Source: Dielma sp000508965
GTDB taxonomy: Bacteria > Bacillota_I > Bacilli_A > Erysipelotrichales > Erysipelotrichaceae
Direction of reading: 5' to 3'
Assembly (NCBI GenBank): GCA_000508965.1
Contig: BAHV02000010.1
Span: 736,929 to 800,928, forward strand
Length of the DNA: 64,000 nucleotides
Part shown: in pieces, positions 44,754 through 54,172 of the stretch
Layout: the number at the start of each line of letters is the position of its first letter
Position numbering within the stretch: the first letter of the stretch is position 1
Position numbers and translations under genes: made by a program
The notes under the pieces: model-generated
Database searches by the model: none
Seen by the model: the letters and a program-made list of their open reading frames with translations, nothing else
What the model was told of the DNA's origin: nothing

Positions 44754-45020
44754 ATGGACCACAAGAGAGAATATCAAAACCAAAATCTGAATCAGAATTT
44801 GAATCAAAATCAAAACCAGAGACAAAATCAGAATCAGAATCAAAAACAAAATAACTCAATTCAAAACAACTTGTATCAGTTTGAAATGGGTTATGAATTA
44901 GGCGCTGATATTGAAGAAGCTAAAAACATGCACAAGCAGGAATACTGCAAGGATGAGCTTCAAAACAATATGAGAAAGTTTAATGAAAAACAACAAAATA
45001 ACCAAAATAACAATCGATAG
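44754..45020 (+). CDS. Short Asn/Gln-rich protein with a spore-protein-like motif
   Basis: 88 residues from ATG 44754 (GAGGTGAT upstream). Residues 8-39 are almost only Asn, Gln and a few Leu/Lys (NQNLNQNLNQNQNQRQ...). Then YQFEMGYELGADIEEAKNMH, a charged segment, and a Gln/Asn tail. The EMGYELGAD stretch resembles the EFGVNLGAD core of alpha/beta-type small acid-soluble spore proteins, and the Asn/Gln richness recalls gamma-type ones. In B. subtilis sspA lies beside thiI (from memory), so position agrees. No established name; spore-protein role is inference. Terminator downstream. Confidence 0.75.
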   Translation: MDHKREYQNQNLNQNLNQNQNQRQNQNQNQKQNNSIQNNLYQFEMGYELGADIEEAKNMHKQEYCKDELQNNMRKFNEKQQNNQNNNR

Positions 45021-45032
45021 TTTATTTTGATG

Positions 45033-45070
45033 AAAAATACCGCCGGCAATTAAGTCAGCGGTATTTTTGT
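45033..45070 (+). terminator. Terminator after the Asn/Gln-rich gene
   Basis: AAAATACCGC/GCGGTATTTT stem with a 14-nt loop and T-rich tail. Confidence 0.88.
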
Positions 45071-45152
45071 TTTTGCTGATAAGTCATTGGTAATCCCACT
45101 TTCATTTTAGAAATAGAATGGTTATAATTAAAAGATAGGAAAGAGGTGAAGC

Positions 45153-46094
45153 ATGAGAGAATTTGTAGTTAATAAGAATGATGCTGATCAGCGTGTGGAT
45201 AAATATCTGAGTAAGAGTCTCAAGCGCTTGCCTAAGAGTTTGATGTATAAGTATATTCGCAATAAAAAGATTAAAGTTAATTGTCAGCGCTGTGAAATAT
45301 CTCAGCGGCTAAATGTAGGGGATACTATTCAGATGTATATCAGTGAAGAGTTTTTTGATGGTCAGCCGGATACTTCATTTATGCAGGCATCAAAGCTGCA
45401 GAACGTGGTTTATGAAGATGATCATTTATTAATTGTCAATAAGCCCGCCAATTTGCTTGTGCATAGTGATGAGGCAGATCAGGCTGATACTTTAATCAAC
45501 CGGATTCTGAAATATTTAGTTGAGCATAAAGCGTATGATCCGGTTTCTGAAAAAAGCTTCATGCCGGCTCTATGCCATCGCATCGACCGTAATACAGAAG
45601 GTCTTGTGATTGCGGCGAAAAGTGCAGAGGCATTGCGGATGATGAATGAAAAAATCAGAGAACGTGAAATTGAAAAGCATTATCTATGTATAGTGGAAGG
45701 TGAACTTTACGGCAGTGCCTTGTTAGTTCATTATTATCGCAAGGATGAGCAGCAGAATAAGGCATATCTTTCGCAAAAGCCATCGGCTGGAATGAGTGAG
45801 GTCAGTCTGAGTTATCGTTCGTTAGCGGTTCAGCATGGCTATTCTTTATTAGATATTGAGTTGCTGACGGGCAAAAGTCATCAGATCCGTGCACAGCTTT
45901 CTTTTATTGGCCATCCCTTGGTCAATGATGTGAAATACCATGGTAAAGCCATGAAAAAGCTTGAAGGACAGGCGCTGTGTGCTTATAAGCTTTGTTTTGC
46001 TTTTAAAAGCGATGCCGGCTGCTTGAATTATTTGAAAAATAAGGAAATACAAATTGCAGAACCAGCGCTGTTAAAACTGTTTGAACAATTGTAA
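45153..46094 (+). CDS. RluA-family 23S rRNA pseudouridine synthase
   Basis: 313 residues. N-terminal S4 domain (VNKNDADQRVDKYLSKSLKRLPKSLMYKYIRNKKIKV), catalytic ALCHRIDRNTEGLVIAAKS with the invariant Asp, and the LLTGKSHQIRAQLSFIGHPLVND motif. Full length, RluC/RluD type. Preceded by TATAAT at 45123-45128. Confidence 0.93.
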   Translation: MREFVVNKNDADQRVDKYLSKSLKRLPKSLMYKYIRNKKIKVNCQRCEISQRLNVGDTIQMYISEEFFDGQPDTSFMQASKLQNVVYEDDHLLIVNKPANLLVHSDEADQADTLINRILKYLVEHKAYDPVSEKSFMPALCHRIDRNTEGLVIAAKSAEALRMMNEKIREREIEKHYLCIVEGELYGSALLVHYYRKDEQQNKAYLSQKPSAGMSEVSLSYRSLAVQHGYSLLDIELLTGKSHQIRAQLSFIGHPLVNDVKYHGKAMKKLEGQALCAYKLCFAFKSDAGCLNYLKNKEIQIAEPALLKLFEQL

Positions 46095-46161
46095 ACGGCT
46101 TCATTTTAGGGTGATTTATAAATGAGCAAGATTGTTGATTGTTTTAGTGAATAAAAAGGTT

Positions 46162-46208
46162 TATACTACATTTGGTCTGAATTTTAAGACCAGTAAGGAG
46201 GGAATTAT
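46162..46208 (+). promoter_or_regulatory. -10 element and leader hairpin of the V-ATPase operon
   Basis: TATACT at 46162-46167, then a small GGTCT/AGACC hairpin (46174-46191) directly before the AAGGAGGG ribosome-binding site. The -35 is weak. Confidence 0.5.
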
Positions 46209-46520
46209 TTGGATAAATTTATAGAAGCTATCGTAAAAGCAGATCATGCCGCAAGTGAGCGTGTTGATGCTGCCAGAAAACAGCGCCTGCAGCTTAGGAG
46301 CCAAGCGGAAGCCAATCGTGATGAGGTATATAAGCAGCTGATGGATGAAGAAAACCAAGCCATTGCAAAGCATCAGCAATTGGTTGCGAAAAGGCTTCAG
46401 GATCAGCAGGAAGAGAATCAGAAACGCTATGAAGCATCCTTAATTTCACTTCAGAAAATTTACGATGAAAACCAGGAACAATGGGTAAAATCAATTGTTG
46501 AAGCCTGTCTTCATGTGTAA
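46209..46520 (+). CDS. V-type ATPase coiled-coil subunit (G/H-like)
   Basis: 103 residues from a TTG start 6 bases after AAGGAGGG. Almost wholly helical: ADHAASERVDAARKQRLQLRSQAEANRDEVYKQLM..., as in the peripheral-stalk G/H subunit (NtpF-like) that pairs with subunit E. First of nine genes in the order H-C-I-K-F-E-A-B-D. Assigned by position and coiled coil. Confidence 0.8.
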   Translation: MDKFIEAIVKADHAASERVDAARKQRLQLRSQAEANRDEVYKQLMDEENQAIAKHQQLVAKRLQDQQEENQKRYEASLISLQKIYDENQEQWVKSIVEACLHV

Positions 46521-46556
46521 AAATCTGCTTATTTTAAACAGAATCGAGGTGAAATT

Positions 46557-47594
46557 ATGACATCATTATCCGCCAATGCCATTACTACTAAAGCTAAGGC
46601 AATGTATGGCCGGCGGCTTAGAAGCGAGGATTATCACGCGCTTGTGCATAAGAAAAGTGTGGCTGAAATCGCTGCTTATTTAAAGAATGAAACAGATTAT
46701 GCCGGCACCTTTGCCAATGTGAAGGAAAGTGAGATTCATCGCGGTGATCTGGAAGCGCTGCTTAAAAAGGATATGTTTGAGCGCGGCTGCAAACTAGCTC
46801 ATTATGCTGACGGCAAAGATAAAGAACTGTTTGAAATCGGCATTTTCAAGAGTGAAATTGATTTAATTTTAGGTAAGCTGCGGCTTTTCAACTCATCGCT
46901 GTATTCCGAGTTTGAATCGCAGATTCCATTCTATTTGAATCGCTATACTTCCTTTGATTTGCATAAGCTCAAGGAAGCACAGACGTATTCAGCCCTGTGT
47001 GAAATACTGGCACGTACTGATTATGCTAAGATTTTATTAAAGTATCAGCCCAAGGGCAATGAATTAATTGATTATCCTCAAGTTGAAACAGCTCTGACAA
47101 AGTATTATTATGACCGTGTGCTGCTGACGATCAAACGGCATTTAAGGGGAAAAACGCAGAGTGATTGTCTGACTATTTTTCTGACCGGTATTGAACTGCA
47201 GAATATTTCCAAGATTTATCGTCTAAAAAAGTATTATCATGCTGATGCTGAAACGATTCGGCCTACTTTAATGCTTGATTATCTCAGAATTTCTAAAAGC
47301 AAAATGGAGGAATTGATTGAGGCAGCGGATGCGGAAAGCTTTTTAAGAATATTGGCTGATTCACCTTATCGTGTATTTGCTGATAATCATGATTATGTAT
47401 TTATTGAATACTATGCTGACCGGATTAAATATCATTTAGCTGAACGGCATATGCGTTTTTCTACAAGTCCGGCGATCGTGTTTCTGACTTATACGATCCT
47501 GCATGAAATTGAAATGAGTAATCTTGTTAATATTGTTGAAGGGGTGCGCTACGGTGTCTCTGCCGATCATATTGAAAAGACTTGTATTTATTAG
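46557..47594 (+). CDS. ntpC: V-type ATP synthase subunit C
   Basis: 345 residues of helical repeats typical of the central-stalk adaptor (SANAITTKAKAMYGRRLRSEDY at the start; LTYTILHEIEMSNLVNIVEGVRYG at the end). It connects the D/F shaft to the membrane ring. GAGGTGA site. Confidence 0.9.
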   Translation: MTSLSANAITTKAKAMYGRRLRSEDYHALVHKKSVAEIAAYLKNETDYAGTFANVKESEIHRGDLEALLKKDMFERGCKLAHYADGKDKELFEIGIFKSEIDLILGKLRLFNSSLYSEFESQIPFYLNRYTSFDLHKLKEAQTYSALCEILARTDYAKILLKYQPKGNELIDYPQVETALTKYYYDRVLLTIKRHLRGKTQSDCLTIFLTGIELQNISKIYRLKKYYHADAETIRPTLMLDYLRISKSKMEELIEAADAESFLRILADSPYRVFADNHDYVFIEYYADRIKYHLAERHMRFSTSPAIVFLTYTILHEIEMSNLVNIVEGVRYGVSADHIEKTCIY

Positions 47595-47614
47595 AAATTG
47601 AAAGGAGGAATAAT

Positions 47615-49534
47615 GTGGCAATAACTAAAATGAGGCTGATGAATATTATAACGGATAAACAGCATCTTGAAGAAATGCTGCTGCGTTTCAGTACGCTGGA
47701 TAATTTTCATCCTGAGCTTGCCAATAAAATAGTTGATCGGGTCAGTGGATTAGCGGTCTTGAATGATGCCAATCCTTATGCCGATCTATTGTCAAAGGTT
47801 TCAGAGCTATGTGCTGAAATGAATTTGACTTTAGTTAAGAAGCCAATCGATTCTTATTTCATCAATCTTGATGAAACGAATAAAATGATTAATGAAATCA
47901 AAGCGAAGTTTGATCAGATTCATGAAATAAAGAAAGAATTGCAAACCGTAATTGAAGAAAATAAAATGGCGGTCATTCAAGTAAAGAATGTATCAGCGAT
48001 GAATATTAATTTTGATGATTTGTTCTCGTGCCGCTATTTGAAAATCAGAGTTGGCAGAATGCCTAAACAAAGCGTAGATAAGCTTCAGTATTATAATAAC
48101 CGCCCTTATATTTTTAAAGAATTTAATAAGGATGAGCATTTCTGCTGGTGTATGTATATTACGACCATGAGATATGAGGGTGAAGTCGATAACATTTTCT
48201 CCAGCCTTCACTTTGAACGTGTGCGGATTCCTGATTTTGTTCACGGTACGCCCGAGGGTGCAATTAAAGAATTGGAAGAGGATATGAAGCAGGATCAGGA
48301 GCATCTTGATCATGTGATTGAAACCGAGAAGAAATTTGTGGAAGAGAGCGCTGAGCGGCTGTCTGAGCTTTATACTAAGCTGCAGTGTCTGAATCAAACT
48401 TATGAAGTACAGAAGTATGTGGTACTGCTGGGTGAGCGTGCTTCAATTTCCGGCTTTGTGCCTGAGGAAGATGTGGAGCGGGTGAAACAGCAATTTTCCG
48501 ATATTGCGAATGTTGAGGTTGAAGTAAGACCGGCGCATAGTGATTCACGGTTAACACCGCCGACTAAGTTAAAAAACAATTGGTTTGTCCGTCCCTTTGA
48601 GATGTTTGTAGAAATGTACGGCATGCCTTGCTATGAGGATTTTGATCCGACACCTTTTGTGGCGCTGACTTATTGTCTCTTGTTTGGCATTATGTTTGCC
48701 GATGTCGGTCAGGGTCTGGTGCTTTCATTAGTTGGTTATATTGCTTATAAGAAGATGAATATGCGGCTTGGTGAGGTCGGTATGCGGATCGGGTTGTTCT
48801 CAGCGTTCTTCGGTTTGATTTTTGGATCAGTCTTTGGCAATGAGGAACTATTGAATCCGATGTTTCACGCGCTGGGCTTTGCGGAGAAACCGTTTGAAGT
48901 CATGGCACCTAGTTTTGTTATGCCGCTTTTGATCAGTGCGATTGCAATTGGCGCGGTTTTGATTTTAGTGTCCATGCTGATCAATGTGACACAGAGTCTA
49001 AAAAATAAGCAATTAGGTAAGGCACTGTTTTCACAAAACGGCATCGCCGGGTTTGTATTATATGGTTCATTATTAGTGGGTATTGCATTACAGATGGGTG
49101 CCGGTATTCAAGTGCTGACGCTGCCTTATATTTTGATATTGATTGGTATTCCGGCTGTCTTGATCTTTATGCAGGAGCCGCTGGAACGGCTGTTAGAACA
49201 TGAAAAATTGTTCCCGAATGGTTTTGGCGGTTTCTTTATGGAAGCCTTCTTTGAAATGTTTGAAATCTGTCTGACCTTTTTGGCAAACACAATGTCATAT
49301 TTACGTGTCGGCGGTTTCGTATTATCCCATGCCGGTATGATGCTGGTTGTCAGCACTTTGATGAGCATGGTCGGCAATGCCAGTCCGATTGTCTTTGTCT
49401 TAGGTAATATTTTCGTCATGGTACTTGAAGGTATGATTGTGGGTATTCAGGTACTGCGTCTTGAATTCTATGAAATGTTCTCACGTTACTTTGATGGTAA
49501 CGGCATCGCTTTTAAAGCGCTGAATAACAATTAA
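47615..49534 (+). CDS. ntpI: V-type ATP synthase subunit I
   Basis: 639 residues from a GTG at 47615 placed 6 bases after AAAGGAGG; an ATG two bases earlier is out of frame. N-terminal half is soluble and coiled coil; C-terminal half has about seven membrane spans, with EMYGMPCYEDFDPTPFVALTYCLLFGIMFADVGQG and SYLRVGGFVLSHAGM, where the family Arg lies in the ion half-channel. Stator subunit of the membrane motor. Confidence 0.93.
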   Translation: MAITKMRLMNIITDKQHLEEMLLRFSTLDNFHPELANKIVDRVSGLAVLNDANPYADLLSKVSELCAEMNLTLVKKPIDSYFINLDETNKMINEIKAKFDQIHEIKKELQTVIEENKMAVIQVKNVSAMNINFDDLFSCRYLKIRVGRMPKQSVDKLQYYNNRPYIFKEFNKDEHFCWCMYITTMRYEGEVDNIFSSLHFERVRIPDFVHGTPEGAIKELEEDMKQDQEHLDHVIETEKKFVEESAERLSELYTKLQCLNQTYEVQKYVVLLGERASISGFVPEEDVERVKQQFSDIANVEVEVRPAHSDSRLTPPTKLKNNWFVRPFEMFVEMYGMPCYEDFDPTPFVALTYCLLFGIMFADVGQGLVLSLVGYIAYKKMNMRLGEVGMRIGLFSAFFGLIFGSVFGNEELLNPMFHALGFAEKPFEVMAPSFVMPLLISAIAIGAVLILVSMLINVTQSLKNKQLGKALFSQNGIAGFVLYGSLLVGIALQMGAGIQVLTLPYILILIGIPAVLIFMQEPLERLLEHEKLFPNGFGGFFMEAFFEMFEICLTFLANTMSYLRVGGFVLSHAGMMLVVSTLMSMVGNASPIVFVLGNIFVMVLEGMIVGIQVLRLEFYEMFSRYFDGNGIAFKALNNN

Positions 49535-49548
49535 ATTAGGAGGAACTT

Positions 49549-49992
49549 ATGAACTTACTAGAACTTTTATTACCAGCTTTAATTATTGTTTTAATTTCAC
49601 TGCCTTTAGTCAATGTATTTAAAGGAAAAACTTCTTTGAAACAAGCCAGAACGCGTTTGGCTGCTCATACAAGTATGTTCTTTGCGGTATTATGCGCATT
49701 TGTTTTGTTTGAAATCAACGGCTTTCACGTGTTTGCGGAAGGTGATGTAAATGCAGTAAATTCTATCGTTGGGACAGCGGCTCAGGGCATGGGCTTCTTA
49801 GCGGCTGCTTTAGCTACCGGTATGTCTGCTTTAGGTGCCGGTGTGGCCGTTGCGGCAGCCGCTCCGGCAGCAATCGGTGCTTTCTCTGAGAATGAGAAGA
49901 ACTTTGGTAAATCAATGATTTTCGTAGCCCTTGGTGAAGGTGTTGCGATTTACGGTGTACTAATTTCAATCCTGATTATCAACAAGCTGTAA
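49549..49992 (+). CDS. ntpK: V-type ATP synthase rotor ring subunit K
   Basis: 147 residues. Two divergent N-terminal spans are followed by a c-subunit-like hairpin (GMGFLAAALATGMSALGAGVAVAAAAPAAIGAF ... KSMIFVALGEGVAIYG), whose conserved ion-binding Glu is E130. Length and layout match clostridial-type K subunits. Whether it carries Na+ or H+ cannot be settled from the sequence alone. GGAGG site. Confidence 0.93.
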   Translation: MNLLELLLPALIIVLISLPLVNVFKGKTSLKQARTRLAAHTSMFFAVLCAFVLFEINGFHVFAEGDVNAVNSIVGTAAQGMGFLAAALATGMSALGAGVAVAAAAPAAIGAFSENEKNFGKSMIFVALGEGVAIYGVLISILIINKL

Positions 49993-50009
49993 GATGGGAT
50001 GTGAGGACG

Positions 50010-50318
50010 ATGAAATTTTTCTTGATCAGTGACAATATTGATACCCAGATGGGATTGCGGCTGGCAGGAATTGAAGGCGTGGTAGTACATGAACGTCATG
50101 AAATGCTGGAAACCTTGGAAAAGGTGATGCATGATGATGAGGTTGCAATCGTGCTGCTGACGACCAAACTGATTGAACTGTGTCCTGATGTAATATCTGA
50201 AATCAAATTGAAACAAAAGAAACCGCTGATTGTTGAAATTCCTGATCGTCATGGCGACAGCAAAATCGGTGAAACGATTGATCGTTATGTCAGTGAAGCA
50301 ATCGGTGTAAAACTATAG
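50010..50318 (+). CDS. ntpG: V-type ATP synthase subunit F
   Basis: 102 residues from ATG 50010 (a GTG at 50001 is an alternative). MKFFLISDNIDTQMGLRLAGIEGVVV is the family start, and PLIVEIPDRHGDSKIGETIDRYVSEAIGVKL the end. Central-stalk F subunit that pairs with D. Confidence 0.9.
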   Translation: MKFFLISDNIDTQMGLRLAGIEGVVVHERHEMLETLEKVMHDDEVAIVLLTTKLIELCPDVISEIKLKQKKPLIVEIPDRHGDSKIGETIDRYVSEAIGVKL

Positions 50319-50328
50319 AGGTGAAGCG

Positions 50329-50925
50329 ATGAAAAATATAGAAGAAGTCGTTCGCTACATTGAAGATGAAATTTCAAAGACTGCCGATGCGGAATGCAAC
50401 AGTATTTTAGCCGAAGTAAATGAAGCTAAGGCAAAGGCTGAAGAAGAGCTTTATAAGGAAGCTAAAAAGGATACACAGCTGCAGCTTGCCAGTCAGCTGG
50501 CGGAAATCGAGGCTGAGGCGGCCATTGAAATATCAAAAAGCAATAGTGAGACTACAAAGAAATTAATTGCGAAACGGGAAGCATATACAGAAATGGTGTT
50601 TGCGGAAGTGATCCGAACGTTAAACGAATTTACGGCGAGTAAGGATTATGAGGCATTTCTGATTAAAAAAGCTCAGAAGATGGCGGCTGTCTGCTCGCTT
50701 GAAGGCTCAGCGTTCCTGATTCGCAAGCAGGATGAAAAATATGCGGCAGCAATCAGCAGCGCTTATGGTACTAAGTGTGAAGTTAAAATTGATGCGTCGA
50801 TTACGATGGGCGGCTTTATCTTTGAGAATGCGCTCAGCCATGCAGTTTATGATGAAACGCTGGATGCCGCGTTTAAGGATCAGCATGAATGGTTTGCCAA
50901 TCATTCAGGTCTAATTATCCAATAA
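50329..50925 (+). CDS. ntpE: V-type ATP synthase subunit E
   Basis: 198 residues: long N-terminal helix rich in Ala/Glu/Lys followed by a compact C-terminal domain (GGFIFENALSHAVYDETLDAAF). Peripheral stalk, partner of the 46209 subunit. GAGGTGA site. Confidence 0.9.
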   Translation: MKNIEEVVRYIEDEISKTADAECNSILAEVNEAKAKAEEELYKEAKKDTQLQLASQLAEIEAEAAIEISKSNSETTKKLIAKREAYTEMVFAEVIRTLNEFTASKDYEAFLIKKAQKMAAVCSLEGSAFLIRKQDEKYAAAISSAYGTKCEVKIDASITMGGFIFENALSHAVYDETLDAAFKDQHEWFANHSGLIIQ

Positions 50926-50956
50926 GAAAGCAGGCAAACCTGCAAGAGGTGATAAA

Positions 50957-52708
50957 GTGAGTGAAAATGTAATTTATTCAATCAACGGGCCTGTTATAAC
51001 TGTTAAGGATGCGACTGATTTTTCAATGCTGGAAATGGTTTATGTCGGCAATGCCCGATTAATTGGTGAAGTTATTTCAATCAATAAGGGTAAAACGACA
51101 ATACAGGTTTATGAATCAACGACCGGTCTGCGGCCGGGTGAGCCTGTATTCAGCACAGGAAATCCAATCAGTTTAACACTTGGACCTGGTATATTAAGAA
51201 ATATTTTTGACGGCATTGAACGGCCGTTAAAAGAAATAGAGAAAGAATCCGGCGCGTTTATCGCAACCGGCAGTGCGGTGGCGCCGCTTGATGAGGAGCA
51301 ATTATGGGATGTGACATTATGTGTTAAGCCAGGTGATGAAGTTGCAGGCGGTACAATTTATGCGACTGTTCCTGAAACAAAACTGATCGAACACAAATGT
51401 ATGGTGCCTCCTTATCAGCAGGGAAAGGTGACTTGGACTGCACCCAATGGCCAGTATAAAATCAATGATGTGGTCATGAAATTTGCAGATGCTGACGGCA
51501 GTGAGCATGAATGTACGCTTTGCCAGAAATGGCCGATTAAAAATGCCCGCCCGGTTAAGCATCGTCTGCCGATTTCTATTCCATTGATTACCGGCCAGCG
51601 GGTTGTCGATACACTGTTCCCGATTGCGAAGGGCGGTACGGCAGCTGTGCCGGGCGGCTTTGGTACAGGGAAGACAATGATGCAGCACCAGCTTGCTAAA
51701 TGGTGTGATGCGGACATTATCGTTTATGTCGGCTGCGGAGAACGCGGTAATGAGATGACTCAGGTTCTTGAAGAATTTCAGGAGCTGATCGATCCGAAGA
51801 GCAACTGTCCGCTGACTGACCGTACAGTTTTAATTGCAAATACGTCTAACATGCCGGTAGCTGCTCGTGAGGCTAGTATTTATACGGGAATTACGCTGGC
51901 TGAATATTATCGTGATATGGGCTATCATGTGGCTATCATGGCTGACTCAACGTCGCGTTGGGCAGAAGCTTTGCGTGAAATCAGCGGCCGTTTGGAAGAA
52001 ATGCCGGCTGAAGAAGGCTTCCCGGCTTATCTGCCGTCAAGAATTTCTCAATTCTATGAACGTGCCGGTTATATGGAAACATTAAACGGACAGGAAGGTT
52101 CGGTTTCAATTATCGGTGCCGTATCGCCGCAAGGTTCAGATTTCTCAGAACCGGTAACACAGAATACAAAACGCTTTGTGCGCTGTTTCTGGGCATTGGA
52201 TAAGGCATTGGCTTATGCCCGCCATTATGCGGCAGTAAACTGGACCTTGAGTTATAGTGAATATATTCCGGATTTAGAAAAATGGTACAGCAAACATGTT
52301 GATCCGCGTTTCATGCGTGACCGTCAGGAAATCGCATCCATTCTTGCGGAAGAAACTAAATTGATGGAAATTGTTAAATTGATTGGTTCTGATGTATTGC
52401 CCGATGATCAGAAATTAACGATTGAAATTGCTAAACTGATTCGTGTAGGTTATCTGCAGCAGAATGCTTTCCATCCGGAGGATACGTATGTACCACTTGA
52501 AAAGCAGCTGAAGATGATGGATGTTATTTTGCATTTAAATCGCCGATGCAAAGAAGCTATCGCTAAAAATATACCGGTGAGTACGATCATGCAGCTGGGG
52601 TTATTTGATAAGGTTGTCAAGATGAAATACGATGTGCCTAATAATAATCTTGCACTTCTTGATACTTATAAGGATATGATCGATAAAGCGATGCTGACGG
52701 TCCAATAG
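50957..52708 (+). CDS. ntpA: V-type ATP synthase catalytic subunit A
   Basis: 583 residues from GTG 50957 (GAGGTGAT upstream). P-loop GGFGTGKTMMQ (about 234-244), VYVGCGERGNEMTQVLEEF and the MADSTSRWAEALREISGRLEEMPAEEG core are intact. Hydrolyses or makes ATP. The A-B-D end of the operon is conventional. Confidence 0.96.
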   Translation: MSENVIYSINGPVITVKDATDFSMLEMVYVGNARLIGEVISINKGKTTIQVYESTTGLRPGEPVFSTGNPISLTLGPGILRNIFDGIERPLKEIEKESGAFIATGSAVAPLDEEQLWDVTLCVKPGDEVAGGTIYATVPETKLIEHKCMVPPYQQGKVTWTAPNGQYKINDVVMKFADADGSEHECTLCQKWPIKNARPVKHRLPISIPLITGQRVVDTLFPIAKGGTAAVPGGFGTGKTMMQHQLAKWCDADIIVYVGCGERGNEMTQVLEEFQELIDPKSNCPLTDRTVLIANTSNMPVAAREASIYTGITLAEYYRDMGYHVAIMADSTSRWAEALREISGRLEEMPAEEGFPAYLPSRISQFYERAGYMETLNGQEGSVSIIGAVSPQGSDFSEPVTQNTKRFVRCFWALDKALAYARHYAAVNWTLSYSEYIPDLEKWYSKHVDPRFMRDRQEIASILAEETKLMEIVKLIGSDVLPDDQKLTIEIAKLIRVGYLQQNAFHPEDTYVPLEKQLKMMDVILHLNRRCKEAIAKNIPVSTIMQLGLFDKVVKMKYDVPNNNLALLDTYKDMIDKAMLTVQ

Positions 52709-52725
52709 AAGGGAGGAATTCGTTA

Positions 52726-54168
52726 ATGAGCCTTCAATATGTAGGTTTAAGTGAAATAAATGGCCCGCTTGTCGTGCTAGATAATGTTGAAAATGCCAGC
52801 TTTGATGAGATGGTAGAGATCGCATTAAAAGATGGCCGCACAAGAATGGGCAGGATTGTAGAAATTGAAGGAAAGCGTTGTGTGATTCAGGTTTTTGAAG
52901 GAACTAATACACTTTCTTTAACAAATACCAAAACCAGGTTGCTGGGCCATCCGATGGAGATGCCGCTTTCTAAGGAAATTTTAGGCCGTACATTTAATGG
53001 CGCCGGGGTACCGATCGATGGACTTGGCAGTGTATTTGCGGAAAAACGGGCAGATATCAACGGCCAGCCGCTGAATCCGGTATCCCGTGTTTATCCGCGT
53101 AACTACATTAATACGGGAATCTCATCCATCGATTGTCTGATGACGCTGATCCGCGGTCAGAAGCTGCCGATTTTCTCAGGCAGCGGGTTGCCGCATAATC
53201 AGTTGGCGGTGCAGATCGTCAAGCAGGCCAAGGTTGCTGATGATGAAGGAAAAGGGTTTGGTGTTGTATTTGCGGCTATGGGTGTTACCAATGATGTCGC
53301 AGATTATTTTAAACGTTCTTTTGAAGAGGCGGGGGTTATGGAAAGAGTTGTGATGTTCATCAATCTTTCAAATGATCCGATTATTGAACGTATTTTAACG
53401 CCGCGCTGTGCCTTAACAGCTGCTGAGTATCTTGCTTATGAGCATGATATGCATATTTTGGTTATCAATACAGATATCACGTCTTATTGTGAAGCATTGC
53501 GTGAATTCTCTTCCAGTAAAGGAGAAATTCCGGGCCGTAAAGGTTATCCGGGCTATCTGTATTCAGATCTGGCTTCACTTTATGAAAGAGCAGGTATCAT
53601 TAAGGGTGCCAAAGGATCAGTGACGCAGATTCCGATCCTGACCATGCCTAATGATGATATTACTCATCCAGTACCCGATTTAACCGGTTATATTACAGAG
53701 GGACAGATTTCTTTGGATCGTAATTTAACGGCAATGGGAATCTATCCGCCGGTAGGCGTACTGCCTTCTTTATCAAGATTGATGAAGGATGGCATCGGTG
53801 AAGGGTATACAAGAGCCGATCATTCAGCGGTAAGCAATCAGCTATTTGCCTGCTATGCCAAGGTACAGGATGCCCGCTCCCTTGCCTCGGTTATCGGTGA
53901 GGATGAACTTTCTGACGCGGATAAGCAATATATGCAGTTTGGTAAGTTGTTTGAACAGTATTTTATCAATCAGGGATTTGATGAGAATCGCTCGATCGAT
54001 GAAACATTGGATCTTGGGTGGTCACTGCTCTCAGTCTTGCCTAAAAATGAGTTGGATCGCGTAGATGATGCGGTTCTTGATCAATTTTATGATCATGATG
54101 CAGCGGTTAAGCGGTTTGATTTAAAAGAAGAAACAATCATTAAAGAATTAGCAAATCAGGGAGCGTAA
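52726..54168 (+). CDS. ntpB: V-type ATP synthase subunit B
   Basis: 480 residues: YINTGISSIDCLMTLIRGQKLPIFSGSGLPHNQLAVQI and PGRKGYPGYLYSDLASLYERAG are B-subunit signatures. The P-loop is degenerate (FSGSGLPHN), as expected for the non-catalytic subunit. GGAGG site. Confidence 0.96.
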   Translation: MSLQYVGLSEINGPLVVLDNVENASFDEMVEIALKDGRTRMGRIVEIEGKRCVIQVFEGTNTLSLTNTKTRLLGHPMEMPLSKEILGRTFNGAGVPIDGLGSVFAEKRADINGQPLNPVSRVYPRNYINTGISSIDCLMTLIRGQKLPIFSGSGLPHNQLAVQIVKQAKVADDEGKGFGVVFAAMGVTNDVADYFKRSFEEAGVMERVVMFINLSNDPIIERILTPRCALTAAEYLAYEHDMHILVINTDITSYCEALREFSSSKGEIPGRKGYPGYLYSDLASLYERAGIIKGAKGSVTQIPILTMPNDDITHPVPDLTGYITEGQISLDRNLTAMGIYPPVGVLPSLSRLMKDGIGEGYTRADHSAVSNQLFACYAKVQDARSLASVIGEDELSDADKQYMQFGKLFEQYFINQGFDENRSIDETLDLGWSLLSVLPKNELDRVDDAVLDQFYDHDAAVKRFDLKEETIIKELANQGA

Positions 54169-54172
54169 GCCT

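Noticed and set aside
44770..44855. Repetitive DNA as a possible CRISPR or satellite
   Set aside because: The repeats are 6-base AATCAN units encoding an Asn/Gln tract in a single frame, without spacers.
47993..48397. 134-residue ORF on the minus strand
   Set aside because: Antisense to ntpI, frame open by chance.
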